The notes beneath the pieces are model-generated. The model had not been told where the DNA came from and did no database searches. It saw nothing but the letters and a program-made list of their open reading frames with translations. A stretch of DNA of 17,181 nucleotides, taken from contig JAZSDZ010000074.1 of the NCBI GenBank assembly GCA_045531435.1, positions 1 through 17,181 of the forward strand, read 5' to 3'. A program made the position numbers and the translations under genes. Within the stretch, counting starts at the first letter, position 1; every line of letters starts with the position of its first letter. Positions 12,752-17,181 of this stretch are shown in pieces. This stretch comes from Fimenecus sp045531435 (lineage in GTDB: Bacteria; Bacillota; Clostridia; Oscillospirales; Acutalibacteraceae).

Positions 12752-15112
12752 TTATGACTTTAATACTATTCCCTCTTTATTGAGTGAGTCAATAATTGAG
12801 TTTGCAACTTCCATAACCTCTTCTGTTGTAAGAGTTCTTTCTGGATTAGAGAATGTAATTCTTGTTGTAATTGATTTGCCGTTTTCGTCACGGTAAGTAT
12901 CAGTTACATCAACCTTCTTAATAAGTGGGCAGTTTGCATTTTCAATTGCCTTGCCGATTGGAGCGAATGTTTCACTTACAAATGAAAGGTCAATTTCCAT
13001 AACAGGGAATTTTGAAGGTTCTGCATAGTGGATTCCTACATCAGCAAGTTCTGCGAACAATGCAACATCAATTTCAACAAATACAATTGATGCCTTTTTG
13101 TCGATTTTTTTACTTATTGTTGGATGAACAACACCGATTTTACCTATAACCACACCATCACAAGAAATTTCGTTAAGATTTCTTGGATGTTCATAAGAAA
13201 GAGAAGCATCCATCGGAACGAATGTAAGTGCTTTGTGCTTTATGTTATCAGACACAACTGAAAGCATTGTTGCAAGTTCAATGTAAAGTGCTTCAAGTGA
13301 CTTTGTCTTACTGAAAAGTGTAACACAGAGTTTCTTTCTTTCGTTGCAAAGTCCGTCTGCTTTAAGTCCGTCAACAGTTCTGCCGATTTCAAATACGCCG
13401 AAATCAGGAGCATAACCAGTGTTCGTCTTAACCTGACAAAGCTGTGTTGGAATAATTGACTTACGAATTGTTTCGATATTAGGATTTGTAGCACCTGAAA
13501 GTTTGATATTTTCTTCAATTTCCATACCAAGTGCCTTATATTCATCATAATACTGCCATACATAAGAATGTAATTCATGGAGTGAATAACGATGAACAAG
13601 CATATCCTTGATTCTATCCTCAACAGTCTTTTCAGTCTTTGCACGGACAGGATAAAGTGGAGCAGATGCTGTGTGAATATCAAAGTTGTCATAACCGTAA
13701 ATTCTTGTGATTTCTTCAACGATATCAGCCTTGATAGTAACATCCTTTGTTGCTCTCCAGCTTGGAACTTCTACTGTAAAATTGTCACCGTCATTTGAAG
13801 CCTTGAAGCCAAGTGAATTAAGTGTATTTACAATTGTATCGTTTGCAATTTCAATACCTGTGTACTTGTCAATAAATGCCTTGTCAAAATCAAGTGTAAC
13901 TGTTGGGTATTTAAATGCATATTCATCAGTAAGAGCTGATACAACCTGTGCTTCAGGGTCAATCTCTGTAAGAAGATTTACAAATCTTGCGATAGCAGGT
14001 ACTGTCATTTCAGGGTCAAGGCACTTTTCGTAACGGTTTGAAGCGTCAGTACGGTGTGCAAGACGAACAGTTGACTTACGGATTGATGCAGCATTGAATG
14101 TTGCAGATTCAAGTGTAAGAGTTGTTGTATCTTCTACGATTTCAGAGTCAAGACCACCCATAATACCTGCAATAGCAACAGGAGTGTTGTCGTTGCAAAT
14201 CATAAGTGTATTTTCGTCAATATTTCTGTCAATTCCGTCAAGAGTCTGGAATGTGAAAGGAGTGTCAAAACGCTTAATACGGATTTTTTCAACCTTACGG
14301 GAGTCGAATGCGTGCATTGGCTGTCCCATTTCGAGCATAAGATAGTTTGTAAGGTCAGCGAGGAGGTTGATTCCACGCATACCACAATAGTAAAGACGGA
14401 TTCTCATATTTACAGGGCTTACATTCTTCTTGATGTTTGCAACCTGTAAACAAGAATATCTCTGGCAAAGTGGGTCTTCGATTTTAAGGTCAACCTTTGG
14501 AAGATTGTCATACTGTGCAAGGTCAACCTGTGGTAATGGTTTTAATTCACGACCTGCAAGAGAAGCAAATTCTCGGGCAATACCATAATGACCCCAAAGG
14601 TCAGGACGGTTTGTAAGTGACTTGTTGTCAACCTCGAAAACGATATCGTTGATTTCGTAAAGGTCTTTAAGGTCAGTACCATTCTTAACATCATCAAGAA
14701 TATCCATAATACCTGAATTGTCATCAGAAATGCCGATTTCCTTTTCAGAACAGCACATACCATTTGACATATAACCTGCAAGTGGTCTTGGTGCAATTTC
14801 AATTTCACCTAACTTTGCGCCAACCTTTGCAAAAGCAGTTTTCATACCAACTCTTACATTTGGTGCACCACATACAACATCAACTAATTCAGCTTCACCG
14901 ATATCAACCTTGAGAAGGTGGAGCTTTTCTGATTTAGGATGATTTTCAATTTCTTTGATTTCAGCAACTACGATACCTGAAAAGTCGCTACCTTTAAAGA
15001 AAATATCATTTTCAACTTCTGCAGTTGAAAGTGAGAATTTACGGATTAAATCCATTTTGTCAAGACCTGAAAGGTCAACGAAATCACTAATCCAGTTCAT
15101 TGATAAAAACAT
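12752..15112 (-). CDS. pheT: Phenylalanyl-tRNA synthetase beta subunit
   Basis: This is the large subunit of the (alpha-beta)2 enzyme that charges tRNA-Phe; the beta subunit binds tRNA and edits Tyr-tRNA-Phe. The 786 aa are the full bacterial length. Domains in order: N-terminal B1 (MNWISDFVDL), the OB-fold tRNA-binding domain (about 42-150, with VVAEIKEIENHPKSEKLHLL at 48-67), B3/B4 editing (including RPDLWGHYGIAREFASLAGR and later PMHAFDSRKV), B5 and the inactive synthetase-like core, and the C-terminal ferredoxin-fold anticodon-binding domain ending with RITFSNPERTLTTEEV. The ATG at 15112 has AAGGAGGAG 6 nt upstream. It follows pheS by 17 bp in one operon under the T-box leader. Confidence 0.97.
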   Translation of the reverse strand: MFLSMNWISDFVDLSGLDKMDLIRKFSLSTAEVENDIFFKGSDFSGIVVAEIKEIENHPKSEKLHLLKVDIGEAELVDVVCGAPNVRVGMKTAFAKVGAKLGEIEIAPRPLAGYMSNGMCCSEKEIGISDDNSGIMDILDDVKNGTDLKDLYEINDIVFEVDNKSLTNRPDLWGHYGIAREFASLAGRELKPLPQVDLAQYDNLPKVDLKIEDPLCQRYSCLQVANIKKNVSPVNMRIRLYYCGMRGINLLADLTNYLMLEMGQPMHAFDSRKVEKIRIKRFDTPFTFQTLDGIDRNIDENTLMICNDNTPVAIAGIMGGLDSEIVEDTTTLTLESATFNAASIRKSTVRLAHRTDASNRYEKCLDPEMTVPAIARFVNLLTEIDPEAQVVSALTDEYAFKYPTVTLDFDKAFIDKYTGIEIANDTIVNTLNSLGFKASNDGDNFTVEVPSWRATKDVTIKADIVEEITRIYGYDNFDIHTASAPLYPVRAKTEKTVEDRIKDMLVHRYSLHELHSYVWQYYDEYKALGMEIEENIKLSGATNPNIETIRKSIIPTQLCQVKTNTGYAPDFGVFEIGRTVDGLKADGLCNERKKLCVTLFSKTKSLEALYIELATMLSVVSDNIKHKALTFVPMDASLSYEHPRNLNEISCDGVVIGKIGVVHPTISKKIDKKASIVFVEIDVALFAELADVGIHYAEPSKFPVMEIDLSFVSETFAPIGKAIENANCPLIKKVDVTDTYRDENGKSITTRITFSNPERTLTTEEVMEVANSIIDSLNKEGIVLKS

Positions 15113-15129
15113 GATTTACTCCTCCTTCC

Positions 15130-16185
15130 TTAATTTTCGTCGTCTGTGAACTGTGTAAGAGTCTTAAGACTGCCACTGTTCAAATCACGGATATCTTTAA
15201 CACCATATTTCATCATTGCAAGACGAGTAAGACCAAGTCCGAATGCGAAACCTGTGTATTCTTCAGGGTCAATTCCACCTGCTTTAAGAACTTCAGGGTG
15301 AATCATACCACAAGGGCAGAGTTCAAGCCAACCGCTGTGCTTACATGAAGGACAGCCCTCACCACCACAGATAAGACAAGAAATGTCAAGTTCAAAGCCG
15401 GGTTCAACGAATGGGAAGAAACCTGGACGAAGACGAACCTTGATGTCCTTCTTGAAAACCTCTGAAAGCATTGTTTTCATAAAGTAAATGAGGTTTGAAA
15501 TTGAAATATCCTTGTCAACCATAACGCCTTCCATCTGGAAGAATGTGTTTTCGTGACAAGCGTCAGTTGCTTCGTTTCTGAAACAACGACCCGGGAAAAT
15601 AGCCTTGATTGGCATTCCGTCATTGATAAGTGCATCCTTATACTTCTTATAAATAGCATTCTGTGCGGCAGAAGTATGAGATTTAAGCAACTGACCATTA
15701 TCAAGGTAATAGGTGTCCTGCATATCACGAGCAGGATGGTCCTTTGGAATGTTAAGCGCTTCAAAGCATTCATAGTCAGTAACGATTTCACTGTAGTCTT
15801 CAATATGGAAGCCCATTGAACGGAAAACGCTTTCACACTGACGCTGTACAAGTGTAATCGGATGATATGAGCCTCTTGCCAAATTAGCAGGAACTGAAAT
15901 ATCGAAAATTGGTGTGCTTTCGATTTCTTTCTTAAGTTCAAGCTCTTTGAGTTCCTGACTCTTTTCTGCGATTTTCTGTTCAACGAATGCTCTTACCTCA
16001 TTGACAATCTGACCCATAATCGGTCTTTCTTCTGCTGACAATGAACCCATCATTTTAAGCATAGATGTAAGTTCACCTTTTTTACCGAGAATCTGCACTC
16101 TGAATTCTTCAAGCTGACTCTGTTCAGTAAAAGTACTGAGTTCTGCTTCCGCACGGGTACGGATAGCTTCAAGTTTTTCTCTCAT
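15130..16185 (-). CDS. pheS: Phenylalanyl-tRNA synthetase alpha subunit
   Basis: This is the catalytic subunit of the class II synthetase for phenylalanine. The 351 aa begin with the tRNA-binding coiled coil (about 1-90). Motif 1 is around ARGSYHPITLV (103-113), motif 2 is GRCFRNEATDACHENTFFQM (199-218), and motif 3 is GFAFGLGLTRLAMM (312-325). A four-cysteine insert, CLICGGEGCPSCKHSGW (270-286), is the variant found in many Firmicute and other PheS proteins. Motif 2 reads DACHENTFFQMEG rather than the more common DATH...FHQ, a small departure in a conserved region. ATG 16185 is preferred over GTG 16200 because GAGGAA lies between them at the right distance. Confidence 0.97.
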   Translation of the reverse strand: MREKLEAIRTRAEAELSTFTEQSQLEEFRVQILGKKGELTSMLKMMGSLSAEERPIMGQIVNEVRAFVEQKIAEKSQELKELELKKEIESTPIFDISVPANLARGSYHPITLVQRQCESVFRSMGFHIEDYSEIVTDYECFEALNIPKDHPARDMQDTYYLDNGQLLKSHTSAAQNAIYKKYKDALINDGMPIKAIFPGRCFRNEATDACHENTFFQMEGVMVDKDISISNLIYFMKTMLSEVFKKDIKVRLRPGFFPFVEPGFELDISCLICGGEGCPSCKHSGWLELCPCGMIHPEVLKAGGIDPEEYTGFAFGLGLTRLAMMKYGVKDIRDLNSGSLKTLTQFTDDEN

Positions 16186-16233
16186 CTTTTTCTTCCTCAC
16201 TTTAAATTTTTAATCGGAAATAGGGAAATAAAT

Positions 16234-16482
16234 AAAAAATCCCACACTCCAAGAGAGTATGGGACGAATAAAATCCGCGGTACCACCCAAATTTTAGCAA
16301 AAAGCTAACACTTTCCGTATCCTGTAACGGGAATAAACCGTCATTACCTACTGTTATTTCAGTAAAGCCACTCCAAAGGGAACTTCAATTAAGATTTCGT
16401 CTTATGTGCTTTCAGCCACGGCACAAGTCTCTGTCAAGGTTACTGACTTAATCTACTTTCTTTTTCATCGTGTTTTAACATC
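16234..16482 (-). promoter_or_regulatory. T-box riboswitch leader of pheST (tRNA-Phe sensing)
   Basis: The minus strand carries the hallmark T-box TGGGTGGTACCGCG (16276-16289). It is followed by a terminator with arms 16255-16263 and 16241-16249 (9 pairs, one G-U) and TTTTTT (16234-16239). Upstream lies a roughly 190-nt structured leader. Within it, GAAGTTCCC contains a TTC triplet (16380-16382), the likely Phe specifier codon; that position is inferred from typical T-box layout. Uncharged tRNA-Phe should stabilise the antiterminator and raise pheST transcription. The start coordinate is an estimated transcription start. Confidence 0.95.
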
Positions 16483-16488
16483 CTTTGA

Positions 16489-16517
16489 ATTATATCAAAA
16501 CATTTTACATAAGTCAA
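16489..16517 (-). promoter_or_regulatory. Promoter of pheST
   Basis: On the minus strand, -35 TTGACT (16512-16517), 17-bp spacer and consensus -10 TATAAT (16489-16494), directly upstream of the T-box leader. Confidence 0.88.
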
Positions 16518-16591
16518 GTTTTATTTGTATATCCATCACCCATTTAATTATGTGTATTTGCAGAATTTTTTAATTTTTTTGAAAATAAATG

Positions 16592-16620
16592 TTGACAAAC
16601 GAGTTAAAATAGTATATACT
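16592..16620 (+). promoter_or_regulatory. Promoter of tRNA-Pro
   Basis: Consensus -35 TTGACA (16592-16597), 17-bp spacer, -10 TATACT (16615-16620), 28 bp before the mature tRNA 5' end. It is divergent from the pheST promoter, with about 74 bp of AT-rich sequence between the two -35 boxes. Confidence 0.85.
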
Positions 16621-16648
16621 ATCAAAGCTGACGAAAAACAGCATACTT

Positions 16649-16724
16649 CGGGGTGTAGCGCAGCTGGTAGCGCGCCACATTTGGGATGTGGATGCCGCAG
16701 GTTCGACTCCTGTCACTCCGACCA
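16649..16724 (+). tRNA. tRNA-Pro (anticodon UGG), CCA encoded
   Basis: Cloverleaf read by hand: acceptor CGGGGTG / CACTCCG (one G-U), D arm GCGC...GCGC with AGCTGGTA loop, anticodon stem CCACA / TGTGG with loop TTTGGGA giving anticodon TGG (Pro), and T arm GCAGG-TTCGACT-CCTGT. Discriminator A is at 16721, and CCA is encoded at 16722-16724. A single-gene unit with its own promoter and terminator. Confidence 0.97.
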
Positions 16725-16734
16725 CAGCGGAAAA

Positions 16735-16758
16735 GGTACCCTTTAGGGTGCCTTTTTT
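16735..16758 (+). terminator. Terminator of tRNA-Pro
   Basis: Stem GGTACCC (16735-16741) / GGGTGCC (16746-16752), 7 pairs with one G-U, extended by flanking AAA/TTT pairs, followed by TTTTTT. Confidence 0.9.
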
Positions 16759-16868
16759 GTTGTGCATTGAAAATGAGGAGTCGAACCGCATGGAGAAGCA
16801 CCGGTATAATCATAAAAGTGTACATAGTATAAAATCACCTCCTGATAATCCATATCAGTACAAAACTG

Positions 16869-16898
16869 TTGCGTTTTTCTTGGTATGAGTAGTATAAT
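16869..16898 (+). promoter_or_regulatory. Probable promoter of lipoprotein gene
   Basis: -35-like TTGCGT (16869-16874), 18-bp spacer, consensus -10 TATAAT (16893-16898), 32 bp before the ATG. The GGAGG ribosome-binding site is at about 16918-16922. Confidence 0.6.
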
Positions 16899-16930
16899 AA
16901 ATTTGATAAATATTTACGGAGGTAAATGGA

Positions 16931-17109
16931 ATGAAAAAATTCACCGTCCTTCTTATTGCTATGTTATTGTTTACATTAACAGCTTGTGAATCTGCTGTTG
17001 GTAATCAAACTGAAGGAGCCATCACTCAGGCACCCGTGCCAGAAATGAAACAGGATGATTTTGTTCCCGTTATGCGTTTTATAGCTACAAGTGATACTCA
17101 CATTCAGAC
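16931..17109 (+). CDS. N-terminus of lipoprotein, probable calcineurin-like metallophosphoesterase (3'-truncated)
   Basis: The ATG at 16931 follows GGAGGTAAATGGA. The product begins MKKFTVLLIAMLLFTLTAC, a lipoprotein signal peptide with lipobox L-T-A-C (lipidated Cys19), so it should be anchored outside the cytoplasmic membrane. A short polar linker follows, then VMRFIATSDTHIQ (about 47-59). A strand ending in D-x-H is the first metal-binding motif of calcineurin-like phosphoesterases, so this is the likely family, but only one of its five motifs is visible. The reading frame stays open to the window end. However, from 17110 the bases are sequencing adapter, so the last 24 codons are not real protein. 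The gene is cut by the contig edge, not mutated. Confidence 0.75.
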
Positions 17110-17181
17110 AAGTCGGAGGCCAAGCGGTCTTAGGAAGACAACAAAAGCAAGCAACTCCTTGGCTCACAGAACGACATGGCT
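17110..17181 (+). other. MGI/DNBSEQ sequencing-adapter contamination
   Basis: 17110-17141 (32 bases, beginning AAGTCGGAGGCC and ending AGGAAGACAA) matches the MGI read-1 adapter as I remember it. The next 10 bases, CAAAAGCAAG (17142-17151), sit where the sample index belongs. From 17152 the sequence CAACTCCTTGGCTCACAG and onward to the window end matches the reverse complement of the MGI read-2 adapter. Adapter-index-adapter in the right order is not plausible as genomic sequence. Confidence 0.93.

Noticed and set aside
16525..16746. Plus-strand 73-aa ORF
   Set aside because: It contains the tRNA-Pro promoter and the entire tRNA gene; a chance open frame.
16622..16825. Minus-strand 67-aa ORF (starts MYTFMIIPVLL) with an AGGAGGTGA upstream
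   Set aside because: The ribosome-binding site is good but 12 nt away, no promoter is seen, and most of the ORF is antisense to the tRNA-Pro terminator and tRNA itself. Kept only as a weak possibility.
1..17181. CRISPR arrays, insertion sequences, prophage genes or rRNA
   Set aside because: No regular spacer-repeat array, transposase, integrase, phage protein or rRNA segment was seen anywhere in the window.

Overview
The window reads as chromosomal DNA of a low-GC Firmicute of class Clostridia, probably a gut Oscillospirales/Ruminococcaceae-type organism. Supporting this are AT-rich sequence, strong AGGAGG ribosome-binding sites, a CtsR-McsA-McsB-ClpC heat-shock locus, a T-box-controlled pheST operon, an IreB protein, and cytoplasmic plant-glycan hydrolases. 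The genus assignment is inference. The final 72 bases are not genomic: they match, from memory, the two MGI/DNBSEQ sequencing adapters around a 10-base index. The right edge is therefore an assembly artefact.

Left part (1-7925). On the plus strand lie hflX (5' end cut by the window), a GH35 beta-galactosidase, a GH127 beta-L-arabinofuranosidase, ireB with an unknown 96-aa protein, a phosphoribosyltransferase and a YjdF-like membrane protein, ending at a strong terminator. Set into this on the minus strand (2961-3844) are a small MGMT-family DNA-repair protein and, most unusually, two tandem 39-codon genes for paralogous acidic hydrophobic peptides. Each peptide gene has its own strong promoter, its own AAGGAGG site and its own terminator with a near-identical GGAGAGTGGG stem. 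Both peptides also repeat the same amphipathic segment internally. I do not recognise the family. It is the best candidate for something undescribed here.

Right part (8024-16517), all on the minus strand. pheS-pheT encodes phenylalanyl-tRNA synthetase behind a T-box leader. ctsR-mcsA-mcsB-clpC encodes the stress regulator, arginine-kinase activator, arginine kinase and Clp unfoldase. The ctsR promoter is bracketed by two perfect CtsR operators. A 142-bp gap with a terminator-like hairpin and a dispersed repeat separates mcsB from clpC.

Far right: tRNA-Pro(UGG) with promoter and terminator, then the start of a lipoprotein gene whose SDTHI motif suggests a calcineurin-like phosphoesterase, cut off by the adapter. 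Three degenerate copies of an intergenic repeat related to GTCATTCTGAG...GAAGAATCTC occur near 3881, 7972 and 10543.
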